Below are positions 46,095-55,766 of a DNA stretch of 64,000 nucleotides, one piece after another. The DNA comes from Nitrosomonas supralitoralis (GTDB lineage Bacteria; Pseudomonadota; Gammaproteobacteria; Burkholderiales; Nitrosomonadaceae), in the NCBI RefSeq assembly GCF_003011925.2, contig NZ_PXXU01000009.1:1-64000 (forward strand), in the 5' to 3' direction. Numbering within the stretch: the first letter of the stretch is position 1; each line of letters starts with the position of its first letter. A program made the position numbers and the translations under genes. The notes under the pieces were generated by a model that was not told where the DNA came from, searched no databases, and saw only the letters and a program-made list of their open reading frames with translations.

Positions 46095-46556
46095 TTATTG
46101 AAATTGATGAACAAGAACTTCCGACGTTCCTGTATGTACATTATCGAATGTCATACAATGATAAGACACAATAAATTTACGTAGGCCCGGACCAGTTTTG
46201 TTAACAAGTAAAAGATAAGGGCCTTGCCCACCAAACACACTGATATTATCGCTAAACCTACCATCACCGGAAATTGCGTCAGTAGTATTAATTGCATGCT
46301 TGCCTTGAATTATCTGCAAGTTCACCAATAAGTTTTCTTGTGGCAACGAAGTATCTTGAACACTGGCAACCAAATGATCTGGGGGTCCATTTCCATCATC
46401 AAAACATGTAACTTGCCCATATCCAGTAAAACTCGCAACATTACCATTAGGATCCATGATAGCCCCGGCATCATGCGCACTACTTATACATGCATACCCA
46501 AGCGTAGCTAAAGTAAAAACAATACTTAATGCTTTTTGAAAAAATAGCTGTGACAT
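46095..46556 (-). CDS. Secreted protein with predicted N-terminal histidine
   Basis: A 153-residue exported protein. The signal peptide ends ACISSA, and cleavage there leaves His-Asp-Ala-Gly as the mature N-terminus. The mature part is a predicted beta-sandwich with two cysteines (VTCFDDG, SYHCMTF) that can pair. An N-terminal His next to a secreted beta-sandwich is the pattern of copper-binding proteins such as CopC and YcnI, so copper binding is suspected. No family name is recognised. It is 54 bp before the TlpA gene on the same strand. Confidence 0.6.
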   Translation of the reverse strand: MSQLFFQKALSIVFTLATLGYACISSAHDAGAIMDPNGNVASFTGYGQVTCFDDGNGPPDHLVASVQDTSLPQENLLVNLQIIQGKHAINTTDAISGDGRFSDNISVFGGQGPYLLLVNKTGPGLRKFIVSYHCMTFDNVHTGTSEVLVHQFQ

Positions 46557-46691
46557 GATCGTACCCCATTGATAGTTTAATAGTTTATATTTCCAAATAG
46601 CGTCATATCGCTCAGCGCATTTGACGATCCAATCGCAGGTGTTTTATACATCTGTGATTACGTTCTTTTCTGGCGCAAAAGCAACCTTGAA

Positions 46692-47438
46692 TTATTGCGG
46701 CCAAACCTGATTGCCATTAAAAATAATCGGCATATCACGGTTAATTTGCGCTGCTGATGGCTTTACTTCGACCACCTGACCGGTTCCACAAGATGCTGGC
46801 AAAGGATTAGTTTCGCTACGAAGAATGGTCAGTGATGCAGGACCATCATCAGTGGTGCTGACACGGTCGTAAATGGTCCCAAGATTGTTATGCGTCCAGA
46901 AATTAACTGTATTTTCATTAAAACCGGATGCAGGTGTGATTTCACAAATATCCGCGATTGAGATATAAAATTTCACACTCGCTGCACAGGATGTAGGTTC
47001 AATGAGCGCCGCACTGGTTCTAAAGGGGATATAGCCAGACATATCATGTGGCAGGGAGTCACCACCGCCAGCCCAAAAACCAGAAACGTTTCCATTGGCA
47101 TCCGGTTTCTCAGCCTGGAAGGTAAAAACTGCTTTACTATAAATTTTCGTATTAAGATTTCCCCAGTTTTGTATAAACTCAGTCAGGTCACCGGTATGTG
47201 GCTGACCATCAACCAAAATGGATGAATCCACTCCATCTGGAAACACTACGCTGGTGCCAATTACATTATTCTCACCACAACCATGCCCAATTACCACGTT
47301 ATTGGTTACTCTAATATTTTCGGAAACTTCGGGTACTTCCAGGCGCGTATGAGCTAACGCGTTATGTCCCAATGTTGAAATTACAGCAGCAATTACAGAA
47401 CACGATATGAATTTTATTTTATTATGACTTATCATCAA
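46692..47438 (-). CDS. YcnI/DUF1775-like secreted protein
   Basis: A 248-residue exported protein. The signal peptide ends HNALA and the mature protein should start HTRLEVPEV, giving an N-terminal His as in YcnI, which binds copper through a single-histidine brace. The IGHGCGENN and SVVFPDGVDS segments match the DUF1775 core. Four cysteines in the mature part could form disulfides. It starts the minus-strand run that leads to TlpA, DUF4266, DUF3570 and ApbE, 135 bp from the next gene. DUF1775 membership is based on these segments and is moderate. Confidence 0.7.
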   Translation of the reverse strand: MMISHNKIKFISCSVIAAVISTLGHNALAHTRLEVPEVSENIRVTNNVVIGHGCGENNVIGTSVVFPDGVDSSILVDGQPHTGDLTEFIQNWGNLNTKIYSKAVFTFQAEKPDANGNVSGFWAGGGDSLPHDMSGYIPFRTSAALIEPTSCAASVKFYISIADICEITPASGFNENTVNFWTHNNLGTIYDRVSTTDDGPASLTILRSETNPLPASCGTGQVVEVKPSAAQINRDMPIIFNGNQVWPQ

Positions 47439-47632
47439 ACTTCCTTTTTTGTTAATTCAGACTCCGTTGATATTTTGTTATTTCCTGATGATTGCAACTC
47501 GATACAATTTTCAGTATAAGTTTTTAGAATCCTGAAATCGCAATTTCAACCACCCGTTGATCACATGCCAATTGCAATTTCATTCAAACTATTCACTTTT
47601 TTAATTATCTATTCCCTGGACATGATTTTCAA

Positions 47633-47649
47633 TGTGACAAATTGTCGCA
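47633..47649. promoter_or_regulatory. Palindromic operator site 1
   Basis: TGTGACAAATTGTCGCA is a near-perfect palindrome (TGYGACA, 3 nt, TGTCRCA). It lies 195 bp before the YcnI-like start. The surrounding 21 bp (47631-47651) are repeated as an inverted copy at 47710-47730 with one mismatch. This is the arrangement of a dimeric regulator with two sites. The regulator is unknown. Confidence 0.65.
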
Positions 47650-47711
47650 CCTCTCATCCACAGTTTAGGAAAAGCACTTTTTATTCTATTTTTGTTTGTG
47701 TTTCAGGCCGG

Positions 47712-47728
47712 TGCGACAATATGTCACA
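47712..47728. promoter_or_regulatory. Palindromic operator site 2
   Basis: TGCGACAATATGTCACA is the inverted second copy of site 1, centred 79 bp away. Together they form a paired operator upstream of the minus-strand redox cluster, or for a plus-strand transcript ending at 47999. Confidence 0.65.
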
Positions 47729-47973
47729 TTGATTTTGCAGTAATAAAAAACTATTATGGTCACACAGATTGTATTCGAATAGTTGTGTTTGCAAAGCATG
47801 TGTGATTGAAACGAAGATCCTCGGTTTTTGCTAACTTCAATGGTTTATTGTTACTTCAGTTCCAGAATCTGGAGCTTGTTAAATACGTCTGATTGGGCTC
47901 AATTTACTGGACTGCTCAGTACTCTGCCCAAAGTTGTTTTGTTTGGTATTTACTCATGATTTACCCTCCCTTG

Positions 47974-47999
47974 ACCTCCGGCTACGTCGGAGGTTTTTT
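47974..47999 (+). terminator. Rho-independent terminator without an upstream plus-strand gene
   Basis: ACCTCCG, a 7-nt loop and CGGAGGT followed by six T form a classic plus-strand terminator. The nearest plus-strand gene ends more than 11 kb upstream, so it implies a small RNA or an unannotated short transcript. Confidence 0.8.
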
Positions 48000-48024
48000 C
48001 AAAAATGAGCATTACAGTTTTTAT

Positions 48025-48477
48025 TTATTCTTTTTTAATAATCGTAATCTCATTGACGACGTCATTTTCATCATACTCAACCTGAAACGCCATGTCGTTC
48101 CCACTGAAGGCAATTTCGGTCGGCGTTCCAACCAGTTCCCATAGCCCTAGCGTTGCAACATTGGCTGCACCATGCAGAAATGCCCTACCAGCCTTAGTAC
48201 CTGTGCTATAGCCTTGTATGAATTTAAAAATTTCAAACCGTTTGCCGTCTTTATATTCACTCATAACAGGCGCACCAAATTCTGAGATTAATTGGGTTCT
48301 TGTCACACCTTCCTTTAATAGCTCGATGTCTTTCTTTTCCGGTTGTTTAGCCGCCATAAAAACTGAGCACCCGGAAACCACCACTACCCAAACAAGCCAC
48401 TGTGTTGTCAATAACAACCGTCTTTTTACTCTTCGCACATTTACCAACAAGTCATTAATCCATTTTCTAACGTTCAA
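48025..48477 (-). CDS. Predicted lipoprotein, BamE/SmpA-like
   Basis: A 150-residue predicted lipoprotein with an unusually basic N-terminus and the lipobox VVSGC at about residue 37. The mature part has LLKEGVTRTQLISEFGAPVMSEYKDGKRFEIFKF, similar to the SmpA/OmlA (BamE-like) beta-alpha fold, followed by a glycine-rich helix and a C-terminal strand. It is transcribed alone. True function unknown. Confidence 0.6.
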   Translation of the reverse strand: MNVRKWINDLLVNVRRVKRRLLLTTQWLVWVVVVSGCSVFMAAKQPEKKDIELLKEGVTRTQLISEFGAPVMSEYKDGKRFEIFKFIQGYSTGTKAGRAFLHGAANVATLGLWELVGTPTEIAFSGNDMAFQVEYDENDVVNEITIIKKE

Positions 48478-48822
48478 TTAATATCAGAAAAATTCATTGA
48501 ATCGGGTGATATTATTTCCCTGAATTCAGAAAATTCTGTTCCTTTGCTTATTATTTCACCAGTTAATTATTACAACGAAATGCAGCTATCCAGATCGAAA
48601 ATCAGCGTTCATAATATGATTTATGTATATATCTAATTGATATAATGGAATCAATAAATAGTATTTCTATTTATATCTAAAAATTGCTATATTTCGCTCC
48701 TATCAATTTTACGAATGTTCAATGTAGCTCAAAAATAAATGGCTCAGATATACAGCCGAACATCGTTTAACCTACCAAGAAAATAATAATTTTAATGATC
48801 TTACCGTAATACCAGGTAATTC
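48478..48822. other. AT-rich divergent promoter region
   Basis: These 345 bp between the divergent lipoprotein and porin genes are very AT-rich, with no gene and no clear operator. Confidence 0.5.
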
Positions 48823-50499
48823 ATGCAGGAGAATACAGTGAAATTTGTTTGGTTTTTCTTACACATCGTGGCTGTAAGCACATTTATTCAGCCCGTTGAG
48901 GCTGCATCCAACGATCCATCAACGATTGAAGGAAAAGCAAACAAATCGAGTGTCGTCCGGATAGTTCAGACAGGCGCCGCAGATTTAAAAACAGCCAGCA
49001 ATGAATCGATTGATCATTCAAGGTCATTGCCAGCCATCGTACCAGAAGCAAAAGCGAATGTAAGCAAGCAATTGACCAGCTATCATAGCCGTTCTGATAG
49101 TTACGCCACCAACCCGGAATCCGACCCGCCACGTTATGTGCGTCGTTTAAGCGATGTCGGCATTCCGGCATTTAACGATTTTACCTGGCTCGATATCGGC
49201 TTGGAGCATCGCACCCGATTCGAGCACCGCCATAACGATATCCGTCGTATTGAAGGAGGTAATGATGATCCTGTTTTCTTCCGTCATCGTGCCTGGATTG
49301 GAATAAGGGACATCCTGGACCCATTCCGTTTTGCAGTAGAATTCCAGGATTCACGAATCGCTAACAATAAGCACCCTTCCACCGACCAGGAAAGAAATGA
49401 ATTCGATCTCCTCAATGCTTATGGTGAGCTATATTTCAAAACAGCACTCGGGGTCGATGACCGAGGCAATGATCGTCCGATTCGATTCCGCGTAGGACGG
49501 ATGGCATACGAAACAACCGACCGGCGATTTATCGCGCGCAATGAATGGCGCAATACCACCAATACATTTGAAGGTTTTCGCCTGAACCTGGGCCGTGAAG
49601 CCAATGACTGGGAATTGGATCTGTTCGGAATGCAGCCTGTTAGGCGCTTGCAAACCAAATTTGATGTAGCCAATGATCACTTATGGTTTTTTGGTGCTAT
49701 CGGCCACTGGCGCAAGTGGTCTGACATCATCACAATACAACCGTATTATATGGGGCAGAAACAAACGGCCAATCCAGATGGTTTTACCGCCACCAACCGA
49801 CTGGATCGGGAAATTCATATGCCTGGAATTCGGGCTTACGGTAAGGTGGCTAATCTATTTGACTATGATTTCAGCTATAACCATCAGCTAGGATTTAGCG
49901 GCCCTAATCGGCAGGATGCACAAGGCTATACTATCGAAGTAGGGCGTAACATTGATCATGCCTGGAAGCCCCGTATCAGTTTATTTTACGGATATGCGAG
50001 TGGCGACAAGAATCCCAATGACAATGTCGACAATCGTTTTGACCGCTTTTTTGGATTTGCGCGTCCTTGGTCAGCTGATCATTATGTGGTTTATGAAAAT
50101 CTTAAGGCTCCAAAAATCAGATTTGATCTTCAACCCATGCAAAAAATTGGATTCGAACTCACTTATGGCGGATATTGGCTCGCTAGCAGTAGCGATCGTA
50201 TGTTTGATTTTCTCAATGGCAATATCAGCAACACCGTCAAGGACCCCGGATTCAATCGCGACCGGACTGGTCAAAGCGGCGATTTCATCGGTCATTCATT
50301 GGAAGGACGCATACGCTTCCAACCCACGCCACGAATAAATGCTATCCTGGGCTATACGCATTTTACCGCCGGAGATTTCGTAAAGAACCGTATCGCAGCT
50401 AGTCCATCCTGCGCGAATGGCAACATAAATATTTGCGTTGATCACCGCTCTGGCGACACCGATTTCTTGTATTTTGAAGTATTGATCAGTTTATTGTAA
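48823..50499 (+). CDS. AlgE-like alginate export family porin
   Basis: A 558-residue outer-membrane protein. The signal peptide (about 8-27, ending VEAA) is followed by a disordered part (about 30-115) and then an 18-strand-type barrel of the alginate export family: WLDIGLEHRTRFEHRHND, FRHRAWIGIRDILDPFRFAVEFQDSR, FRVGRMAYETTDRRFIARNEW, and LYFEVLISLL at the end, the last residue being aliphatic rather than aromatic. In non-alginate producers such porins pass small or charged solutes. It is alone between spacers. A second family member lies at 58208-59899. Confidence 0.85.
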   Translation: MQENTVKFVWFFLHIVAVSTFIQPVEAASNDPSTIEGKANKSSVVRIVQTGAADLKTASNESIDHSRSLPAIVPEAKANVSKQLTSYHSRSDSYATNPESDPPRYVRRLSDVGIPAFNDFTWLDIGLEHRTRFEHRHNDIRRIEGGNDDPVFFRHRAWIGIRDILDPFRFAVEFQDSRIANNKHPSTDQERNEFDLLNAYGELYFKTALGVDDRGNDRPIRFRVGRMAYETTDRRFIARNEWRNTTNTFEGFRLNLGREANDWELDLFGMQPVRRLQTKFDVANDHLWFFGAIGHWRKWSDIITIQPYYMGQKQTANPDGFTATNRLDREIHMPGIRAYGKVANLFDYDFSYNHQLGFSGPNRQDAQGYTIEVGRNIDHAWKPRISLFYGYASGDKNPNDNVDNRFDRFFGFARPWSADHYVVYENLKAPKIRFDLQPMQKIGFELTYGGYWLASSSDRMFDFLNGNISNTVKDPGFNRDRTGQSGDFIGHSLEGRIRFQPTPRINAILGYTHFTAGDFVKNRIAASPSCANGNINICVDHRSGDTDFLYFEVLISLL

Positions 50500-50564
50500 A
50501 TCATCACAGTTATGAAACACCGGATAACTGCAGATTGGATTGATTGAATTAATTCATAATTATG

Positions 50565-53012
50565 TTAAAAATTTTCATAGCGGTTGATATCAAATATACC
50601 CGCGATCAAAGGTTGCCGCTCATTCTGCCAGGCAGTAAAGTCGTGCAGAATCTCCCAGAATTGAGGATGTGTACGCCGCACACCCCATGTTTCTACAATA
50701 TGTTCGAAGTGCTCCGTTTTCTCAGCATTACTGAGTAATGAAACAAATTTTTCAATATATGCGACAGGCACATCAAAAATGAAATTAGGGTAACTACCAA
50801 TAATTCCTGGATATATTGTGAGCTGATCTTTCTCAGGCTGGTACCTTAATTCCTCTCCCAGGATAAACGCAACATTGCTATGCGCGCGATCTCGCAGCAA
50901 CGTATAAACAGTACGCTCATTTTTTTCATTTCTGACACGAACAAATGTCACATCCGGCAATTGCTTGATCCCAGCCAATTCGGCAGCGGGTCGAGCCGTT
51001 ATGGTGGAAAAAGCCGCATCCGCTTTTTGCACCCAGCGCGGTTGGTCCGATCGACTGCAATTTAATTCTTGACATCGATTCAACGGATCGGATGACATGG
51101 TATTAACCGATTGGAAATGCTTTAGAATTCTTGATGCCAGCTCTTGTTTAGGGTTTTCTGTTGTAAAAACCTCTGCCGAGGGAGATTCATCATCAATGGT
51201 TGCGTAAATAATTCCGAATTTTAGCTGGCCCGAATCCTGATACCAATCATGCAGTATGTTTTCCCGCTGTCCGGCTGGCATCAAGCGCATGAAGTTATGC
51301 TCCGAACCATTGCGTATCAGATCGAAATAAAGTCGAGTCAATAGTTTATGTGCAACATTGCCGAATACATCGAAATTAACCACGAGCTCGTAGTAAGTTT
51401 GCTCAAGCAACGGATAATCCATTAACCATAGTGTCTGTGGAATATCACCAACAAGCCCTGCGACAACCGATGCGCTATCATGGTGGCGAAAAATAGTCAG
51501 CAAGGCATTCTTATTTTTGCCATCGCCATCCCATATATGAGCGAGTGAAGCGCCTTGCTGTTGCTGTGATATATACTGATTCTGACGCAATGCCAGGTAA
51601 TCGTTATGACGTTTCAGATAATGCAGCCAGTTTTCCCCCATTGCGAGCAGGCCATCGTCTTGTCCGGGTATTCCCAGCAATGGAATCACTTCACGCTGAT
51701 AAGAAGCATTGGTTACAAAAAGATCGGATTCCGGATTCTGGAACAATGTCCAGAAATGGTCACGTATCACATCGGAAGCAATCTGGCCACGGCAAACCGG
51801 CCCATGAATGAAAGTACGCACGAAATATTCCGCACTATCCAGCATAAACTGATAGCGGGCATAAGCTGGTATATCGGCAAAAGTCACAAACGGATTGGCG
51901 CGTTCCGTATAACTGTAACCTGGCAATTCGCCCATTGGCCAGGGTTTACTGAAAAACAGAGTCTTGATTCGCTGTTGTCTTGCCTGATCGAGCGGATACG
52001 GAATGCGACGTTTGTGCATGACGCTGCCTGCGATCGGACGCAAGCGGTAGAAAAACGGTCTCATGGGATCGTCATTCGGGCTAACTGTAGCTATAGGTTC
52101 GATATCCTCGCCGGACGGCGTAGATGAGCGTAATAACTCAAAGAAGCGAAGTTCTCCATCCAACTCAGGAAAATACAAAGATGCCACAAACAGATGTTCA
52201 TACAACCAGCGCGCCACGAGTTTGCTGCGTTTTTCATTCTGGTTGAAAAATGATTCCCAATGCTCAATTATTTGCCGCTCGCCACTTGTAAGCGTAATAG
52301 TCTCATTCGGAATCACCGCACCTTGATTGACCCATCCGGCCAAGAGCGAATATTCCTGATCGCTAAGTCCGGTTACCGCAAATGGCATACCACTCAGTGG
52401 ATAATCATGCGCATACTCTGCAAATTTTTCACTGGTTACACATTGGTTTTTTCGGTTAATGCCCAGCTCAATTGAATCCGGCAATTTACTGTTAGGAGGA
52501 AAAGGAAATTGTTTAGCCAGCGAGATCATGCCTGATATCAAAGGTTTCGTCTGCTCATTTTCAGCTTGTAGAACAGAATGAAAACCACGTTCGCGCCAAC
52601 CAGAAACAGTTAACTCGTCTATGCCCAATCGAGTGGGTTGCATAGCTTCGGTACGCACTCCGCCATAAATTGATTCGCGAAAAGCGCCACGCAACAGTCC
52701 TTCCGCGCTTTCTAACTTAAGCTGGCATGGCGCATCGAAACAACTGTGGCATGTTAAACATTTGGTTTCAAGAATCGGTCGAATTTCTTTGGCATAGGAG
52801 ACTGGATGTTCGGCGGGCGCAGGCAAAGCAACCGGTGACGATGCAGGAGTGCTGCTGGGCAGCATAGTGTTATTATTCTGACAAGCAGACAACAAAAAAA
52901 ACAAACTTAACAAATACATGCATGGATGATATATCCACATGAAAAAACTCCATAACTTGGTATTGATCGAAGAAATTCTACTTAATGGCTTATTTATTGA
53001 AGTCGTTGACAA
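50565..53012 (-). CDS. cti: Fatty acid cis/trans isomerase
   Basis: Cti turns cis-unsaturated membrane lipids into trans forms in the periplasm as a rapid answer to solvent or heat stress. The 815 residues include an N-terminal membrane anchor or lipobox-like segment (about 22-45, LLSACQN) and a c-type haem site CLTCH with Cys85, Cys88 and His89, followed by CFDAPCQLKLES, which is diagnostic for Cti. The remaining domain (YPLDQARQQRIKTLFF, ANPFVTFADIPAYARYQFMLD, GPVCRGQIA) is full length. No partner gene is adjacent. Confidence 0.93.
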   Translation of the reverse strand: MSTTSINKPLSRISSINTKLWSFFMWIYHPCMYLLSLFFLLSACQNNNTMLPSSTPASSPVALPAPAEHPVSYAKEIRPILETKCLTCHSCFDAPCQLKLESAEGLLRGAFRESIYGGVRTEAMQPTRLGIDELTVSGWRERGFHSVLQAENEQTKPLISGMISLAKQFPFPPNSKLPDSIELGINRKNQCVTSEKFAEYAHDYPLSGMPFAVTGLSDQEYSLLAGWVNQGAVIPNETITLTSGERQIIEHWESFFNQNEKRSKLVARWLYEHLFVASLYFPELDGELRFFELLRSSTPSGEDIEPIATVSPNDDPMRPFFYRLRPIAGSVMHKRRIPYPLDQARQQRIKTLFFSKPWPMGELPGYSYTERANPFVTFADIPAYARYQFMLDSAEYFVRTFIHGPVCRGQIASDVIRDHFWTLFQNPESDLFVTNASYQREVIPLLGIPGQDDGLLAMGENWLHYLKRHNDYLALRQNQYISQQQQGASLAHIWDGDGKNKNALLTIFRHHDSASVVAGLVGDIPQTLWLMDYPLLEQTYYELVVNFDVFGNVAHKLLTRLYFDLIRNGSEHNFMRLMPAGQRENILHDWYQDSGQLKFGIIYATIDDESPSAEVFTTENPKQELASRILKHFQSVNTMSSDPLNRCQELNCSRSDQPRWVQKADAAFSTITARPAAELAGIKQLPDVTFVRVRNEKNERTVYTLLRDRAHSNVAFILGEELRYQPEKDQLTIYPGIIGSYPNFIFDVPVAYIEKFVSLLSNAEKTEHFEHIVETWGVRRTHPQFWEILHDFTAWQNERQPLIAGIFDINRYENF

Positions 53013-53197
53013 TTTCTCCGTTGACTCACGAACGATTAATTCTAACGTGACTCGCCAAAAAAAATTCGAACTTTGGATTGCTCATTTATATATCAATCAA
53101 ATATAAACCGAGTATTGAATTGAGCGTTCAGCAGGTAGAATTTCTTATTCTGTTGCGAATAAATGTAAAGATTCGCTCATCAATCTATGCTTCAGAT

Positions 53198-54313
53198 TCA
53201 CGCCAGAACATTCATAGCAGGCGTATACATCAATCCTAGATCGCGCGCCACTGCCTCATAAGTCAATCGACCCTGAAAAATATTCAGGCCATTGCACAGA
53301 TGCGGATCTTCCATCATTGCTTTGCGATAGCCTTTATTGGCAAGCGCCAACACAAACGGCAAGGTTGCATTATTTAATGCAAAAGTGGAGGTTCTGGCCA
53401 CAGCTCCCGGCATGTTGGAAACACAATAATGCACCACGCCATCGATGGTAAAAATGGGATTGGCCAGCGTTGTGGGTTTGGAAGTCGCAAAGCAACCGCC
53501 TTGATCAATCGCAACGTCAACCAGCACAGCACCGCGGTTCATACGGCTAACCATTTCACGGGTCACCAGTTTGGGAGCTGCCCCTCCTGGCAGCAACACA
53601 GCACCAATAACCAGATCGGCGGACAAAACATGTTCTTCCAGTGCATCCACGGTTGAAAAGATAGTATTAATTCTGGACCCGTACTGAAAATCCAGCTGCT
53701 GCAGGCGGTGGATCGATTTATCCAGCACTGTCACATGCGCTTCTACGCCCATGGCTATCCGTGCGGCATTCGTACCAACCACACCGCCACCAATGACCAC
53801 AACGTGCGCAGCTGGCACACCGGAGACGCCTCCGAGCAGCATACCACGACCACCTTGATCCAATTCCAGCGCATGAGCACCCGCCTGAATCGCCATACGT
53901 CCTGCGACTTCACTCATCGGTGCCAGCAACGGCAAACCACCAAAGCTATCGGTAACCGTCTCGTAGGCGATGGCGATGCAGCCTGAATCCATCAACCCTT
54001 TGGTTTGCACTGGATCGGGCGCAAGATGCAGATAGGTGAATAGCACTTGTCCCTCACGCAGCAGCGAAATTTCAGCTGGTTGTGGCTCCTTGACTTTGAC
54101 GATCATGTCCGTTCTGGCATAGATCTCCTGCGATGACTCCACGATCTCCGCTCCTGCGCACTGGTACTTGTCATCGCCCAAATCAATTTGTACCCCTGCA
54201 TTCTTTTGCACCATGACCTCATGGCCATGCGCAATCAGCTCTCGTACCGCCGTCGGCGTCAGACCCACACGCGATTCATGAGTTTTAATTTCCTTCGGTA
54301 CGCCGATACGCAT
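53198..54313 (-). CDS. ald: Alanine dehydrogenase
   Basis: Ald interconverts alanine and pyruvate with NAD and ammonia. The 371 residues match the family: [79 protein letters not shown] (NAD site), [17 protein letters not shown] and [20 protein letters not shown]. It follows the SDR gene by 24 bp. In an ammonia oxidiser it could handle ammonium assimilation or release, but that is inference. Confidence 0.96.
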   Translation of the reverse strand: MRIGVPKEIKTHESRVGLTPTAVRELIAHGHEVMVQKNAGVQIDLGDDKYQCAGAEIVESSQEIYARTDMIVKVKEPQPAEISLLREGQVLFTYLHLAPDPVQTKGLMDSGCIAIAYETVTDSFGGLPLLAPMSEVAGRMAIQAGAHALELDQGGRGMLLGGVSGVPAAHVVVIGGGVVGTNAARIAMGVEAHVTVLDKSIHRLQQLDFQYGSRINTIFSTVDALEEHVLSADLVIGAVLLPGGAAPKLVTREMVSRMNRGAVLVDVAIDQGGCFATSKPTTLANPIFTIDGVVHYCVSNMPGAVARTSTFALNNATLPFVLALANKGYRKAMMEDPHLCNGLNIFQGRLTYEAVARDLGLMYTPAMNVLA

Positions 54314-54337
54314 TATTTGATTCTCCGTTCCTATCCG

Positions 54338-55078
54338 CTAAATAATTCCACCGTTGACACCAATATTTTGCCCCGTAATCCAGCGAGCTTCTTCGCTAAC
54401 CAGAAACAACACCACTTGGGCAATATCGTCCGTTACTCCAATTCGTCCCAATGCCGCCATTCCGGACATACGCTCTATGTCCGCTGCAGTTTTTCCCGTG
54501 CGAAACAATTCTGTATCAACCGGGCCAGGTGAAACGATATTAGCGTTAATGCCGCGTTTTCCCATTTCACGCGCAAAAATACGCGTCAATTGTTCCACAG
54601 CTGCTTTAGTCGCGGCATACGCACTGTATTTAGGCAGCATCAAACGTGTCACGGTACTGGATATTGTCACGACACGTCCATGATCTGCCAGTTTTGCAGT
54701 CGCTTCACGCAAGGTATAAAAGACACTCTTGAAATTGATATCAACTATACGATCAAACTCATCGTCGCGGATTTCGGAAATTTCTTTAAACAACAGGATT
54801 CCGGCGTTATTGACGAGAATATCAATCTGGCTAAACTGTTCAACAGTTGCAGTGAAAAGCTTTTGTACCGCAACCGGGTCACTGACATCGGCTTGAATAA
54901 CTTTGCACTCACCACCCGCTTGGGTAATGGCTGCACAAACTTGATCCGCAGCCATCCTATTTTCTACATAATTAATAGCAACCTTTGCACCCGCCTTGGC
55001 TAATGCAAATGCGATCTCCGCGCCTATCCCCCGTGCGGAGCCCGTAACAATTGCAACTTTTCCATGTAAGGATTGCAC
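54338..55078 (-). CDS. SDR family oxidoreductase
   Basis: A 246-residue short-chain dehydrogenase/reductase with the Rossmann motif TGSARGIGAEIA (about 12-23), NNAGIL (about 89-94), and a catalytic Ser, Tyr, Lys set in VTISSTVTRLMLPKYSAYAATKAA. The substrate cannot be told; it resembles 3-oxoacyl-ACP reductases but is more likely a general SDR. It is read with ald. Confidence 0.9.
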   Translation of the reverse strand: MQSLHGKVAIVTGSARGIGAEIAFALAKAGAKVAINYVENRMAADQVCAAITQAGGECKVIQADVSDPVAVQKLFTATVEQFSQIDILVNNAGILLFKEISEIRDDEFDRIVDINFKSVFYTLREATAKLADHGRVVTISSTVTRLMLPKYSAYAATKAAVEQLTRIFAREMGKRGINANIVSPGPVDTELFRTGKTAADIERMSGMAALGRIGVTDDIAQVVLFLVSEEARWITGQNIGVNGGII

Positions 55079-55115
55079 GGTAAATTATTGCTGGAATGCA
55101 GTGCGTTTATCCGGC

Positions 55116-55766
55116 TTACTTGGATTCGTCATAGCTTTTAAGGAATTTCACGATACTCTGATAATCATGCTTCTCAGCCCATGTCAAGGCATTGTCACCG
55201 TGTTCATTTTTAATCGCCAATTCAGCACCACGTTCCAGCAACAAAGAAACCGCATCCAGATGATTCTCTCTGACCGCCATCATCAAAGCAGTCGATCCGT
55301 TTTCTGTTGTCGAATTAATATCGGCGCCGCCACTCAGCAACAATCGAATGATCTCCAGATGTCCTCCAGAGGCAGCATAGATTAACGGATTCCATCCACT
55401 GTGATTAATTTCCGCACCCTTGATATAGAGCTGCCTCACTATTTCGGTTTGACCATGATAGCTGGCCAGCATAATCGCTGTTTCTCCATAGCCGTTCCGA
55501 ATATCTGGACTGGCTCCAGCTTCCATCAAGATTTCCGCAAGTTTCAAATTCTTGCTTTTTGCAGCAAGCATCAATGGAGTGTAGCCTTCCTTATTCGGTG
55601 TATCTGGATTCGCGCCCTTGCTAAGCAACTTGGATACTTCGGAAAGATTATCCTTTTCAATTGCCCAGATCAAATCTTCTTGAATACCGGCAAAAGTCGT
55701 AAGTGGCCAACTAAAAACTGCGACTAGGACTAAAGCCAGAATACGTGGTCTAGTTAGATAAGCCAT
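55116..55766 (-). CDS. Secreted ankyrin-repeat protein
   Basis: I start at 55766 (216 residues), where the Met begins a signal peptide (about 8-26, ending TFAGI); an upstream frame runs into the TatD gene. Five ankyrin repeats follow, with recurring units such as NKEGYTPLMLAAKSKNLKLAEILMEAG and ENGSTALMMAVRENHLDAVSLLLERG. It binds proteins, probably in the periplasm. It overlaps the end of the tatD gene by 17 nt, so it is read with it. Confidence 0.88.
   Translation of the reverse strand: MAYLTRPRILALVLVAVFSWPLTTFAGIQEDLIWAIEKDNLSEVSKLLSKGANPDTPNKEGYTPLMLAAKSKNLKLAEILMEAGASPDIRNGYGETAIMLASYHGQTEIVRQLYIKGAEINHSGWNPLIYAASGGHLEIIRLLLSGGADINSTTENGSTALMMAVRENHLDAVSLLLERGAELAIKNEHGDNALTWAEKHDYQSIVKFLKSYDESK

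Larger units (their letters stand above)
47439..48024. other. Regulatory spacer upstream of the YcnI-like gene
   Basis: This 586-bp spacer has no convincing gene. It contains two matching palindromes (47633-47649 and 47712-47728) and a plus-strand terminator (47974-47999) that follows no plus-strand gene, so a short plus-strand transcript may exist between them. Confidence 0.5.

Noticed and set aside
47757-47775. Sigma-54-like promoter (TGG...TTGT) after the paired palindromes
   Set aside because: The spacing between GG and the second element is one base too long (11 instead of 10) and the second element ends GT, not GC.
47893-48144. 83-codon plus-strand frame starting TTG
   Set aside because: It runs through the terminator hairpin and into the antisense of the lipoprotein gene, with no ribosome-binding site.
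51606-52127. 173-codon plus-strand frame within cti
   Set aside because: It is a shadow of the cti coding frame on the other strand, without family features.
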